Assembly (NCBI GenBank): GCA_024643325.1
Contig: JAHEND010000002.1
Location: 108,269 to 172,268, forward strand
Source: Sediminicola sp.
GTDB taxonomy: Bacteria > Bacteroidota > Bacteroidia > Flavobacteriales > Flavobacteriaceae
Length of the DNA stretch: 64,000 nt
Direction: 5' to 3'
Of this stretch, positions 17,807-26,818 are shown in pieces. Within the stretch, counting starts at the first letter, position 1; each line of letters opens with the position of its first letter. The position numbers were made by a program, and so were the translations under genes. The notes beneath the pieces were generated by a model, which did no database searches, was not told the origin of the DNA, and saw nothing but the letters and a program-made list of their open reading frames with translations.

Positions 17807-19357
17807 ATGAATAAACACTGCATTTTATGGGTAGATGATGAGGTAGAATATCTAAAACCACACTTCCTTTTTTTAAATCAAAAAGGCTATGATGTTATTG
17901 GCTTAAACAGTGCCCATGAAGGCCTAGTTTATCTTGAGCAAAATAAAGTGAGTATTGTTTTATTAGATGAAAATATGCCTGGCATATCTGGTTTAGAAGC
18001 CCTAACAATTATAAGTGAAAAGGGAATTAATGTCCCTGTAATCATGATCACTAATAACCAGGAAGAATACACTTTAAACCAAGCGCTTTCTAATAGTGTT
18101 GCTGATTTTTTACTCAAACCCATACACCCTAATCAAGTATATGCATCTGTTAAAAAAGTATTGGAACAAAAACTAATCGAAAACGACAAAAAGCAAGCAG
18201 ATTTTCTAAGCAGTCATTTGAAAATAACGGAAGCTATTTATGAGGCCAATAGCATTGAAGACTTTTATCGCTTGTATCAATCCCTTGTAGAATGGCAAAT
18301 ACAGTTTGAAAATAGCCGCAATAAATTGTTGTTAGATATGCTAGAGGGGCATTTCCAAAATGCCAATTTAAAATTTTCAGAATTGGTGACAGACTCCTAT
18401 GAATCATGGATTCAACTAGCTAATGGTCCAATTTTATCTCATCAATTATTAGACAAGAAAATCACCCCTTTAATCAAAGAAAAAAAAACGTTAGTATTGC
18501 TTTTAGACAATCTAAGAGTAGATCATTGGCAAACCATTAAGCCTGTTTTAGAAGCACAATTTAATGTGGTAAAGGATGAGTTTTATACAGCTATTTTACC
18601 CACAGTGACACAATACGCTAGAAACGCTATCTTTTCTGGATTACTTCCTATTGAAATTAAAAACAAATATCCCAAACAATGGAAAGAGGACACTGAAGAA
18701 GGCTTGAAAAATGAATTTGAAGCTTTATTTTTTAAAGAATATTGTGAAAGAAAAAACTTAAAAATATCTCATTCTTATGTAAAAATTAATCATAATAAAC
18801 AAGCTACTGATTACATAAGAAATTTTAAAAAAATAGCAAAAAATGATTTGAATTTTGTCGTAGTTGGTTTTATAGATCAGCTTTCTCACGCCAAAACTAC
18901 CCATCAAATCATAAGTGACATAACACACAACAATAAAGCCTACAGGGAAACTACATTGAATTGGTTTTCAAATACATATCTACAAGAAATTTTAAAGCTT
19001 ACTATAGATCATAATATTCAATTAATTATCACTACAGATCACGGAGCCATTCAGGTAGAACATCCAAGCATGTTAAAGGGAAATAGAGACCATACAGATA
19101 ATTTGAGGTATAAAAACGGACATAGAATAAATAGCAGCGCAAAATCAAGCTTCCAAGTAGATATTCCAGAAAATATTGGTCTTCCGAAAAGCAGCTTGGC
19201 TAGCACCTATGTATTTGCTAAAAACAAATCTTTCTTTGTTTACCCTAATGAATTTAACAAATTCGCAGATAAATACAGAAATTCATATCAGCACGGAGGC
19301 ATTTCCATGGAAGAAATGATGGTGCCTTTTGTGGTGTTAATACCTAAAAAAAACTAA
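17807..19357 (+). CDS. porX: PorX: response regulator with PglZ-type phosphatase/phosphodiesterase domain
   Basis: A 516-residue regulator of the type IX secretion system, which exports gliding adhesins and secreted enzymes in Bacteroidota. Residues 1-120 are a receiver domain with acid pair D10-D11, phospho-acceptor D54 and K104. Residues about 200-516 are a PglZ domain of the alkaline phosphatase superfamily, with metal and catalytic residues in LLLDNLRVDH, TQYARNA, GFIDQLSHA, TTDHGA and the final HGGISMEEMM. PorX is published as acting with kinase PorY and sigma factor SigP. No other T9SS gene is in the window. The start is the ATG at 17807; a longer frame would read into the HD gene. Confidence 0.92.
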   Translation: MNKHCILWVDDEVEYLKPHFLFLNQKGYDVIGLNSAHEGLVYLEQNKVSIVLLDENMPGISGLEALTIISEKGINVPVIMITNNQEEYTLNQALSNSVADFLLKPIHPNQVYASVKKVLEQKLIENDKKQADFLSSHLKITEAIYEANSIEDFYRLYQSLVEWQIQFENSRNKLLLDMLEGHFQNANLKFSELVTDSYESWIQLANGPILSHQLLDKKITPLIKEKKTLVLLLDNLRVDHWQTIKPVLEAQFNVVKDEFYTAILPTVTQYARNAIFSGLLPIEIKNKYPKQWKEDTEEGLKNEFEALFFKEYCERKNLKISHSYVKINHNKQATDYIRNFKKIAKNDLNFVVVGFIDQLSHAKTTHQIISDITHNNKAYRETTLNWFSNTYLQEILKLTIDHNIQLIITTDHGAIQVEHPSMLKGNRDHTDNLRYKNGHRINSSAKSSFQVDIPENIGLPKSSLASTYVFAKNKSFFVYPNEFNKFADKYRNSYQHGGISMEEMMVPFVVLIPKKN

Positions 19358-19438
19358 TAAAAAATACAAATGGCTTGGATAATTAATAAGGCTATGGTGA
19401 TCATACTAAAGAAATTATAATACTTTAAAAACTGTTCC

Positions 19439-19446
19439 TATATTTG
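19439..19446 (+). promoter_or_regulatory. Possible tsaE-operon -7 element
   Basis: TATATTTG on the plus strand, 65 nt before the tsaE ATG. The 19358-19510 interval otherwise holds only an 18-codon open frame (19461-19517) that overlaps the tsaE start by 7 nt, which might couple translation but has no other support. Confidence 0.4.
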
Positions 19447-19510
19447 AATGTTTAAACAATATGGCATACAATTATTCAATTCCATCACAAAAGCTCATTT
19501 TTTCGATTAA

Positions 19511-19924
19511 ATGCTAGATATTATCTATAAAGAGTCCGATTTAGAAAATCTTTCTCGAGTTCTAATAAAAGAATTGCCCTCCAAAATCGTTTGTTTTGAA
19601 GCTCCAATGGGAGCTGGAAAAACAACACTTATAAAAGCTATTTTGAAAGCGCTAGAGGCTTCTGACAGTGGTCAAAGTCCCAGTTTTGGGATTGTCAACG
19701 AATATCCAGATGCTAATGGAAATACCTTAGCTTATCACTTTGATTTTTACAGGCTCAACAGCTTAGAGGAAGCCATGGACTTTGGCATAGAAGAATACCT
19801 TGATTTTGATGGATGGATTTTTATTGAATGGCCTGAAATAATTAAAAGTTTACTCCCTAAAAATGTTACTTTTTTAGAAATAAGTATCTTGGATCACACA
19901 ACAAGACAACTTTACATACAATAA
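19511..19924 (+). CDS. tsaE: tRNA threonylcarbamoyladenosine biosynthesis ATPase TsaE
   Basis: A small P-loop ATPase (137 residues) that works with TsaB and TsaD to make t6A37 in ANN-decoding tRNAs. Walker A is APMGAGKTT at 31-39, the PSFGIVNEY motif lies near 57-65, the HFDFYRL motif near 76-82, and IFIEWPE closes the active site near 103-109. Length is typical. It begins a run with ald and a small membrane protein; ald starts 2 bp after. Confidence 0.95.
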   Translation: MLDIIYKESDLENLSRVLIKELPSKIVCFEAPMGAGKTTLIKAILKALEASDSGQSPSFGIVNEYPDANGNTLAYHFDFYRLNSLEEAMDFGIEEYLDFDGWIFIEWPEIIKSLLPKNVTFLEISILDHTTRQLYIQ

Positions 19925-19926
19925 CC

Positions 19927-21123
19927 ATGAATCCTACCTCACCTTTTAGTATAGAAGAACTCAAAACACAAGAAGAACGATTAGAGATTCTCAGTAAAAA
20001 AGGAGACTTGAATATTGGGGTTCCTAAAGAAGACACTGCATTTGAAAAAAGAGTTTGCCTTACTCCTGACGCAGTCTCTGCTTTAATTTCAAATAACCAT
20101 AGGGTTCTTATTGAATCTGGCGCTGGCTTAGCTTCAAGCTTTTCAGATGAAGATTATATTAAAGCAGGCGCATTAGTAACTAAGTTCAAAAAAGAAGTAT
20201 TTGAATGTCCACTTATTTTAAAAGTGTCCCCACCTAGCCTTTCTGAAATAGATTTGATTAAACCCAATAGCATTCTAATATCTGCCATTCAAAAAAAAAC
20301 ACAAAAAAAAGCTTATTTCACTGCTTTAGAAGCTAAGAAAATTACTGCTATTGGATTTGAGCTAATTACGGACAGAGACGGAAGCTTTCCTGTTTTAAAA
20401 TCTTTAAGTCAAATTGGAGGAACTGCTGCTGTTCATATTGCGGCTGAACTAATGTCTTCTTCCAACAAAGGGAAAGGACTGCTTTTTGGAAATATGAGCG
20501 GAATACCGCCAGTAGAGGTTGTTGTTTTTGGTGCAGGCACTGCTGGGAGTTACGCAGTAAAGTCTGCCCTTAATTTTGGGGCTTCAGTAAAAGTATTTGA
20601 TGCGTCTGTTTCAAGACTAAGGGCTTTACAGGACCGTTTAAATGTCCCTATTTTCACTTCTACACTACAGCCCAAAAACATACTCAAAGCACTTAGAAGA
20701 TGTGACGTAGCTATAGGGGCTCAAATGGGTAAAAACTACAGCCCCATAATTGTACAAGAATCTATGGTATCTCATATGAAAAAAGGAGCCGTCATTATAG
20801 ATATGAGTATTGATCAGGGAGGTTGCTTTGAAACATCTGAACTCACTACCCATCAAAAACCAACCATTGAAAAGTATGGTGTAATTCATTATTGTGTTCC
20901 AAATATTCCGGCCAGGTACCCTAAAACAGCCTCTGTTTCAATAAGCAACATTTGTCTTCCTTACCTTTTGCAAATTGCAGAAAAAGGCGGTTTAGAAAAT
21001 GCCCTCAGATATGATAATGGTCTAAGAAATGGCTTGTATCTTTACCGTGGTATTCTAACCAATGCAGCTTTAGCAGAATGGTACGAATTACCATTTAACG
21101 ACATTAATTTTTTAATATTCTAA
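19927..21123 (+). CDS. ald: Alanine dehydrogenase
   Basis: A 398-residue AlaDH/PNT-family enzyme that interconverts alanine and pyruvate with NAD. The N-terminal catalytic domain starts GVPKEDTAFEKRVCLTP (about 31-47), with an extension of about 30 residues ahead of it that is usual in flavobacterial members. The Rossmann motif is FGAGTAGSY (G202, G204, G207). The C-terminal half closes the catalytic domain (PNIPARYPKTAS). The alternative, a transhydrogenase alpha subunit, is less likely because no pntB follows. Confidence 0.85.
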   Translation: MNPTSPFSIEELKTQEERLEILSKKGDLNIGVPKEDTAFEKRVCLTPDAVSALISNNHRVLIESGAGLASSFSDEDYIKAGALVTKFKKEVFECPLILKVSPPSLSEIDLIKPNSILISAIQKKTQKKAYFTALEAKKITAIGFELITDRDGSFPVLKSLSQIGGTAAVHIAAELMSSSNKGKGLLFGNMSGIPPVEVVVFGAGTAGSYAVKSALNFGASVKVFDASVSRLRALQDRLNVPIFTSTLQPKNILKALRRCDVAIGAQMGKNYSPIIVQESMVSHMKKGAVIIDMSIDQGGCFETSELTTHQKPTIEKYGVIHYCVPNIPARYPKTASVSISNICLPYLLQIAEKGGLENALRYDNGLRNGLYLYRGILTNAALAEWYELPFNDINFLIF

Positions 21124-21124
21124 T

Positions 21125-21517
21125 ATGCCCTTCATAAAAAGATTAGGTTATTTCTTGTTTGGATTATCTATTGGTTTAGTTTTTTTAGCTTTTTTTTTAA
21201 ACAAAAAAACCAAGGAGACAGGCACCTCATTTTGTTACCTACCCAATTGTAGGGTTTTAAAAGATATGAGGAGTAAACCTTTGTACTTTTCTGAAAGTAT
21301 TGACAGAGATTTATTAAATAAAACTATAGACAGTCTTACCATTAGTTACTTTTTCCTAGAGGGAGATGTAAATTTCTCTTTGAGCAACACAAAATCTGTT
21401 CCATGTAAAACCTATGTCATAGAAGCTGAAGTTGACCATAAAGAGGCAGTACTAACTGTTAAAAATTGTCCCTCTAAGTTAGAAGTTCAAGACTTTAAAT
21501 GGACCAAAAAAGATTAA
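21125..21517 (+). CDS. Small membrane-anchored protein, DUF4258-like
   Basis: A 130-residue protein with one N-terminal hydrophobic segment (LGYFLFGLSIGLVFLAFFL, about residues 7-25) and a short soluble domain containing Cys residues at about 37, 42, 98 and 118. It looks like the flavobacterial DUF4258 family. It starts 1 bp after ald and is co-transcribed with it. Function unknown; the topology suggests a periplasm-facing or cytoplasmic anchor domain. Confidence 0.7.
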   Translation: MPFIKRLGYFLFGLSIGLVFLAFFLNKKTKETGTSFCYLPNCRVLKDMRSKPLYFSESIDRDLLNKTIDSLTISYFFLEGDVNFSLSNTKSVPCKTYVIEAEVDHKEAVLTVKNCPSKLEVQDFKWTKKD

Positions 21518-21524
21518 TCTAGAT

Positions 21525-22694
21525 CTATTGAATTTTTCTTCTTTTTCGCTCTGCAGCTAAAAGATCCAATTCTCTATTTGTTTGCCCAGCTACAGAAGTA
21601 TTCTCTTCCGCACGTCTCATCAAATATGGCATAACATCTTTAACGGGTCCAAAAGGAAGGTATTTAGATACATTGAAGTTGTTGGCAGCTAAATTATAGG
21701 ATATATGGTCACTCATTCCATATAATTGACCAAACCATATTCTTGAATCATTCTTTGGAATACCATTTTTCTCCATTGCATCCATTAATAAATATGTGCT
21801 TTCTTCATTGTGAGTTCCCAAGAAAACAGCTATTCTATCTATATGAGATAGCATAAAACTTACAATCGTGTTAAAATTTTCATCAGTAGCGGTTTTATTC
21901 TCACAAATGGGACTTTTATACCCCTTTTCTGCAGCACGAATACGTTCTTTCTCCATATATGCTCCTCTAACTATTTTAATACCGATTTTAAAATCATGCA
22001 AAGTAGCATATTCGTATAAACCTTTAATATAGTTATGCCTATCCCATCTATATGCCTGTAAAGTATTATAAATTAAAATTTTATCTTTATTAAACTCTTG
22101 CATCATTTCGCAAACCAACTGATCAGCAGCATCTTGCATCCAACTTTCTTCTCCATCTATCAATAATGGAATGTTATTATTACTAGCTGCTAAACAAATA
22201 GACCTAAATCTAGCCTTGACTAAAGACCAATCATGTTTTTCCTGATCTGAAAGAATCGCGCTTAGTCCTACTTTTTCATACAGGGATATGCGGCCTAATG
22301 CCGTAGGTTTAAAAACCACAAAAGGGATGTGTTTTTTTGTAGTTGCAAATGTTATAAGTGATTCAATTTTTTGTTGGACCTGATCAAAATAAGCATCATT
22401 TGACTTACCTTCTACTGAATAATCTAACACAGAAAAAACATTTTTTTCATGCATTGCATCCATCACTGGCTCACAATCGTGCTCATTTACACCACCGCAA
22501 AAATGATCAAATACAGTAGCACGTATTAAACGCTCCACTGGCAAGTTAGCCTTTAGTGCAAAATTAGTCACTGCAGTTCCAATTTTAACTAGAGGCTCTT
22601 TAGATATTAATTTAAATAAAAAGTAAGCCCGTTCTAATGCAGTATCTGATTTTACAGAAAAAGCAGTTGCAGTATCCTCAAAAATTCGCTTCAT
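21525..22694 (-). CDS. Proline dehydrogenase
   Basis: A monofunctional FAD-dependent proline oxidase of 389 residues that yields pyrroline-5-carboxylate and passes electrons to quinone. The barrel residues K-x-T near FKPTALGR, the VRGAYMEKER strand, LGTHNE, and the C-terminal substrate-binding motif MRRAEENTS are all present. No P5C dehydrogenase domain is attached, unlike PutA. It is divergent from aroB, a gene pair often kept together in flavobacteria. Confidence 0.94.
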   Translation of the reverse strand: MKRIFEDTATAFSVKSDTALERAYFLFKLISKEPLVKIGTAVTNFALKANLPVERLIRATVFDHFCGGVNEHDCEPVMDAMHEKNVFSVLDYSVEGKSNDAYFDQVQQKIESLITFATTKKHIPFVVFKPTALGRISLYEKVGLSAILSDQEKHDWSLVKARFRSICLAASNNNIPLLIDGEESWMQDAADQLVCEMMQEFNKDKILIYNTLQAYRWDRHNYIKGLYEYATLHDFKIGIKIVRGAYMEKERIRAAEKGYKSPICENKTATDENFNTIVSFMLSHIDRIAVFLGTHNEESTYLLMDAMEKNGIPKNDSRIWFGQLYGMSDHISYNLAANNFNVSKYLPFGPVKDVMPYLMRRAEENTSVAGQTNRELDLLAAERKRRKIQ

Positions 22695-22716
22695 TTATAA
22701 CAATTTGTCAAGTGAT

Positions 22717-22724
22717 CAAATATA
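22717..22724 (-). promoter_or_regulatory. Probable proline dehydrogenase -7 element
   Basis: TATATTTG on the minus strand, ending 23 nt before the ATG at 22694, in the 90-bp divergent interval with aroB. Confidence 0.5.
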
Positions 22725-22784
22725 AGTACAGAATTTATAATCCATAGTGATTTTTTATCTTTATTTTGCACTTATACTCATATT

Positions 22785-23849
22785 ATGAAGTCCATAAAAA
22801 CCCCTAATTCAGTAGTCCATTTCTTAGATGTTGCTATTGAAAAATTGAATGATCATCTGCGAGAGAATGATTATTCATCTGTTTTTATTCTTGTAGATGA
22901 AAATACACATGAGTACTGTTTGCCCTTATTTCTTCCCAAAGTGGCGTCAAATGCAGTAATAGAAATTATTGAATTAGAATCCGGAGAAGAAAATAAAAAT
23001 ATTGAAACCTGCAGTCAGGTTTGGAGCGTGCTTTCGGAATTAGGCGCAGATAGGAAAAGCTTAATGATTAATTTAGGGGGTGGTGTTCTGACTGACATGG
23101 GTGGTTTTATTGCAGCTACATTTAAACGAGGTATACAGTTTATTAACGTACCTACTACACTTTTAGCTATGGTAGACGCTTCTGTAGGAGGAAAAACTGG
23201 TGTTGATCTTGGTGCTTTGAAAAATCAAATAGGGGTAATTACTGAACCTGAAATGGTACTTATATTACCTGAGTTTTTAAATACCCTAGAAGAAAAACAA
23301 TTGAAAAGCGGGTTTGCAGAAATGCTTAAACATGGACTAATCCAAGATCCTGCGTATTGGAAAATTTTATCTAAAACGAACCATTACAAAGATTTGTCTG
23401 CATTAATAAAAACATCTGTTGAAATTAAAGCAACTGTTGTTATTGAAGATCCAACAGAGCAAAACAAAAGAAAGATCTTGAATTTTGGACACACCTTAGG
23501 ACATGCTATAGAGTCTTACTGTCTTGAAAACGATGAAATACAAACACTATTACATGGTGAGGCTATTGCGATTGGAATGATTTTAGAAGGTTTTATTTCT
23601 TACACTTTAGTTGGCCTACCACTAGAAACCGCGTTAGAAATCAAAAACGTATTTGACACCCATTTTAGTAAGGTGCATTTTATTGAAGAAGATATAGATC
23701 AATGCATTGATTACTTGAAATTTGACAAAAAAAACAGCCATGGAGAGGTCAAATTCGCTCTTTTATCTAATATAGGAGCACCAGCTATAGATATTTTGGT
23801 TCAAGAAGAAACCATTAGAGAAGCATTTTCATTTTATTTAAAGAACTAA
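22785..23849 (+). CDS. aroB: 3-dehydroquinate synthase
   Basis: The second enzyme of the shikimate pathway (354 residues), making 3-dehydroquinate from DAHP with NAD and a divalent metal. Family motifs are GGGVLTDMGGFIAATFKRG (about 102-120), PTTLLAMVDASVGGKTG, the metal-binding NFGHTLGHAIE and HGEAIAIGM. The other shikimate genes are absent here. It ends 6 bp from the convergent DinB gene. Confidence 0.97.
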   Translation: MKSIKTPNSVVHFLDVAIEKLNDHLRENDYSSVFILVDENTHEYCLPLFLPKVASNAVIEIIELESGEENKNIETCSQVWSVLSELGADRKSLMINLGGGVLTDMGGFIAATFKRGIQFINVPTTLLAMVDASVGGKTGVDLGALKNQIGVITEPEMVLILPEFLNTLEEKQLKSGFAEMLKHGLIQDPAYWKILSKTNHYKDLSALIKTSVEIKATVVIEDPTEQNKRKILNFGHTLGHAIESYCLENDEIQTLLHGEAIAIGMILEGFISYTLVGLPLETALEIKNVFDTHFSKVHFIEEDIDQCIDYLKFDKKNSHGEVKFALLSNIGAPAIDILVQEETIREAFSFYLKN

Positions 23850-23855
23850 AATAGC

Positions 23856-24395
23856 TTACTTTTTAAGGTAACGCGTTTCAATAATATTAAAATGATGGGT
23901 CAAATGCCCTGATATTATAAATCCTATAGCAGCTACAGCCATTTCAGAACCACTAGCCAAACCCTTGGCTTTGATTTGATGAGGTGAAAAACTCTTAAAA
24001 AGAGAAAGGGTAGATTTTCTTAGATCAATAAGCTCTTCTTTTATTGAAGCTAAACTGCGGTGAGTAGCATTAGAATTTGGTACATATGCATTTTCATCAA
24101 ATCCAGGAAGGGCAGTACTTTCACCTCTAGAAAAACACAAAGACCTATATTGAAAAATTCTTTCGGTGTCTGCCAAATGAATTAAAACTTCTGCAATAGT
24201 CCACTTTAAGGGTGCATAGGCGTCTTGCAGATTAGATTCGGTCAGTTTTAAAAACAAATCATCAATATCAGAAAGACCTTTAGATAGACTTTCTAGAAGA
24301 GTATTATCCCCATTATTGTCTATATAGGATTTATAAAAAGGATTAAAGTCTTCTGAATTTAAATCAGAAGTTGTAATCTTGTTTAGCAAACACAT
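23856..24395 (-). CDS. DinB-family protein
   Basis: A 179-residue four-helix-bundle protein of the DinB/YfiT type. Candidate metal-binding histidines lie in LIHLADTERI and GHLTHHFNIIETRY; the helix between carries the ALPGFDENAY motif typical of the family. Members are often metal- and thiol-dependent transferases, but the substrate here is unknown. Its ATG shares a base with the stop of the Lrp-type gene (TAATG), so the two form an operon. Confidence 0.8.
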   Translation of the reverse strand: MCLLNKITTSDLNSEDFNPFYKSYIDNNGDNTLLESLSKGLSDIDDLFLKLTESNLQDAYAPLKWTIAEVLIHLADTERIFQYRSLCFSRGESTALPGFDENAYVPNSNATHRSLASIKEELIDLRKSTLSLFKSFSPHQIKAKGLASGSEMAVAAIGFIISGHLTHHFNIIETRYLKK

Positions 24396-24874
24396 TACAA
24401 TTCATTGAATATGGTATGCATTAAACGCTTTTTATCGTTAATGCTCTCTTCTAAGGAAATCATAGTTTCTGTTCTACTAATACCATCTATATCATCTATT
24501 TTAAAAATGATGTTTTTTGCATGGTTGGTATCTTTTGCTCTTATTTTACAAAAGATATTGAATTTTCCTGTGGTAATATGAGCAACTGTAACATTAGGAA
24601 TAAGATTTAATCGCTCTAAAACAAATTTAGTTTGGTGTGTTTTTTCCAAGAAGATTCCTACATATGCAATGAAAGCATATCCTAACTTCTCATAATCTAC
24701 TGTAAGCGAAGACCCTAAGATAATTCCACCTTCTTCCATTTTTTTCACACGTACATGCACTGTTCCTGCAGAAATAAGCAGTTTTTTAGCAATATCTGTA
24801 AATGGTGTTCTAGTGTTGTCTATTAACATATCTAGAATCTGGTGGTCTATTTCATCTAACTTTATCTTACTCAT
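24395..24874 (-). CDS. Lrp/AsnC-family transcriptional regulator
   Basis: 159 residues: an N-terminal winged helix-turn-helix (about 5-60, DHQILDMLIDNTRTPFTDIAKKL...) and a C-terminal ligand-binding RAM domain (about 70-155). Lrp/AsnC proteins sense amino acids and form octameric rings. The nearby proline dehydrogenase and alanine dehydrogenase are plausible targets by position only. Overlaps the DinB gene by one base. Confidence 0.9.
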   Translation of the reverse strand: MSKIKLDEIDHQILDMLIDNTRTPFTDIAKKLLISAGTVHVRVKKMEEGGIILGSSLTVDYEKLGYAFIAYVGIFLEKTHQTKFVLERLNLIPNVTVAHITTGKFNIFCKIRAKDTNHAKNIIFKIDDIDGISRTETMISLEESINDKKRLMHTIFNEL

Positions 24875-24978
24875 CGGTAGGTGCTTAAATTACCGTGTAA
24901 AAATAATACAGAAATAGATATAATTCAATAAAATATAGATTTTTTTAATAAAAATGCAATACTCTTAACTATATAGAC

Positions 24979-26091
24979 TCATATACCAGCTACAATATCC
25001 TTAATATTTTGAAGAACAGTAACTTGCAAATCAGAATTAATGACAGCTAAATCTACGATTTTATGAAAAGAGAACTTATTTTCTTGATCGATCGCATATA
25101 ATTCAGGGACAAAAATAATTTTATTAGATTCTAAGACCTCTTTATATTGAATGCCCACCATAGCGTCTTGTGAGATATTTTTATTCACTAAATGAGGGTG
25201 TTTAACACCTATATCTAGAAAGAATTTCTGATTTTCTGGAATACCAAAATAGGGGTCTATTGTATAATTTAAATATGATTCACTAGAAATAGAATGAACA
25301 GCAGAAAATAAGGCGTGAAAAACCATTGCTCTACTTACTTCTCTTTGATAGTCATCTGGATAATGGCCTGCTTCAAATAGTATTGTAGGCACACCAAGTT
25401 CTTGAAAATAATCACCTGCACATTGGTTGTTAAAAGCGTCGTCGAACCTTCCTATTTGATTCGGGATCATTTGTTTCAATGTGTCATTCATGACCGCTAT
25501 GAGCTTCATAGCTATTTCTCTAGACGGTGTTAAAGAACAATTCTTGTCTGCAGAAGGCGCCAGAAAAGACATAGTTGCGGGCTTTGCTGGTGATCCAACG
25601 CTAAAAATAGTTCTTTGGTCGTGAAGATTAAAACAAAAATCAGGAGATACATGATCAAATACTAATTTTAAAAAAACACTTTCTGGTTGAGAAAAATCAT
25701 GAAAGTCTCTATTTAAGTCTACTTGATTCTTATTAAATCGTGTATATAAGCTTGCTCCATCTGGATTGAGAATTGGAATAACAACAATGGTACATTGCTG
25801 AAGTATAAGATTGGATACTTCTGAGGGAGTGTTTAGAAAATTTAAAAAATCTACCAAACCTTTGGTAGTGGTAGATTCGTTGCCGTGCATCTGAGACCAC
25901 ATTAAAATCTTTTTATTTCCAGATCCAAAGCTATAAACAGGAATAGGAATTCCATTTACAGACACACCATTAAGATCTTTGACAACAAAACTATTCCAGT
26001 AATCTGTGATTGGCTTTAAATCTTCTAATGGCAGATAGCGGCCTTTAATGGAATGATTTTTATAATTGAGATGTGAAAAATAATCTTTCAA
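24979..26091 (-). CDS. M14-family zinc carboxypeptidase
   Basis: A zinc peptidase of 370 residues from the proposed TTG at 26091. The zinc site is H69-x-x-E72 (SQMHGNES) plus H157 (NLHDQ); Asn-Arg in LNRD near 127 binds the substrate carboxylate, and the catalytic Glu is in LFEAGHYPD. A longer frame from a TTG at 26208 would prepend 39 mostly hydrophobic residues, but it runs through a -7 box and four palindromes and departs from the family's KGRY start. No signal peptide on the short form, so it would act in the cytoplasm, perhaps on cell-wall peptides or proteolysis products. Confidence 0.82.
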   Translation of the reverse strand: MKDYFSHLNYKNHSIKGRYLPLEDLKPITDYWNSFVVKDLNGVSVNGIPIPVYSFGSGNKKILMWSQMHGNESTTTKGLVDFLNFLNTPSEVSNLILQQCTIVVIPILNPDGASLYTRFNKNQVDLNRDFHDFSQPESVFLKLVFDHVSPDFCFNLHDQRTIFSVGSPAKPATMSFLAPSADKNCSLTPSREIAMKLIAVMNDTLKQMIPNQIGRFDDAFNNQCAGDYFQELGVPTILFEAGHYPDDYQREVSRAMVFHALFSAVHSISSESYLNYTIDPYFGIPENQKFFLDIGVKHPHLVNKNISQDAMVGIQYKEVLESNKIIFVPELYAIDQENKFSFHKIVDLAVINSDLQVTVLQNIKDIVAGI

Positions 26092-26105
26092 AATACAGTT
26101 ATTAA

Positions 26106-26207
26106 TCACAAATGTAACGAATAGAATAATTACAATTGTAAAAGCTTTTTGTTTACATTTGTAATGAAAAATAATGTTCAAAAATATTGTTTTAATTACA
26201 TTTGTCA
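26106..26207. promoter_or_regulatory. Array of four 12-bp palindromes (TTACAnnTGTAA) at the M14/XRE divergent region
   Basis: Copies at 26106-26117 (TCACAAATGTAA), 26130-26141 (TTACAATTGTAA, perfect palindrome), 26153-26164 (TTACATTTGTAA) and 26196-26207 (TTACATTTGTCA). Centres are 24, 23 and 43 bp apart, about two and four helical turns. The first covers TACATTTG on the minus strand, a -7 match 18 nt ahead of the M14 start; the third and fourth contain TACATTTG on the plus strand. It looks like an operator cluster for a dimeric regulator, with the XRE protein next door the first candidate. The remaining 26208-26358 is very A+T-rich with no other recognisable element. Confidence 0.55.
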
Positions 26208-26358
26208 ATAGAAGCTAAAGCATTAATCCTATAATTTATTAATATTCTAAAAATCAACTATTTAAAATATTTAATTTAAAGTTTTAATTTCACATATATA
26301 CTCTTAAATAATTTAAATAAAGCCTCAAGATTATCGATATACAAATTTTTAAGTTACA

Positions 26359-26793
26359 ATGATAAACAGTCAAGATTTCATAAAAAGATTACAAATAATT
26401 ATTGATCATTACCAACTTTCTGCCGCCTCTTTAGCAGATAAAATAGCGGTACAAAGGTCTAGTATTTCACATTTATTGTCTGGAAGGAATAAGCCTTCAC
26501 TCGAGTTTGTTTTAAAACTTGTCAGACAATTTCCCGAGGTGAATTTATACTGGCTACTTAATGGAACAGGAAACTTTCCTTCTACCCTATCTGAATTTAA
26601 CATACCTAAAGAAATTATTTCAGAGGGAAACAAAGAAAGTGAACGCTTAAGCGATGAAAAAACCACAGAAATATCCAAAACCTTAAAAGAGCCAATGCTC
26701 CATTCTAATCACTACTATACTCAAGATGAAATAGACACTGTTATAATTTGCTATAAGAATGGAAATTTTAAATCTTATAAAAACTTAGATTAA
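26359..26793 (+). CDS. XRE-family helix-turn-helix regulator
   Basis: 144 residues. An N-terminal Cro/C1-type HTH covers about residues 8-65, with the recognition region LADKIAVQRSSISHLLSGRNKPS and the tail NLYWLLNGTGNFP that is typical of flavobacterial members. The C-terminal 70 residues are polar and low in predicted structure. It is divergent from the M14 peptidase across a 267-bp interval containing the palindrome array, so autoregulation and control of the peptidase are plausible. A near-match to the palindrome (TTACAATGATAA) overlaps its own start codon. Confidence 0.88.
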   Translation: MINSQDFIKRLQIIIDHYQLSAASLADKIAVQRSSISHLLSGRNKPSLEFVLKLVRQFPEVNLYWLLNGTGNFPSTLSEFNIPKEIISEGNKESERLSDEKTTEISKTLKEPMLHSNHYYTQDEIDTVIICYKNGNFKSYKNLD

Positions 26794-26818
26794 GGACATT
26801 TGTGCTTATTTTTATAAC

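Noticed and set aside
17807-19357. PglZ domain as a BREX phage-defence component
   Set aside because: The PglZ domain is fused to a complete receiver domain, which defines PorX, and no brx genes lie around it.
19461-19517. An 18-codon leader peptide before tsaE
   Set aside because: No codon bias toward one amino acid, no terminator between it and tsaE, and no reason beyond its overlap with the tsaE start.
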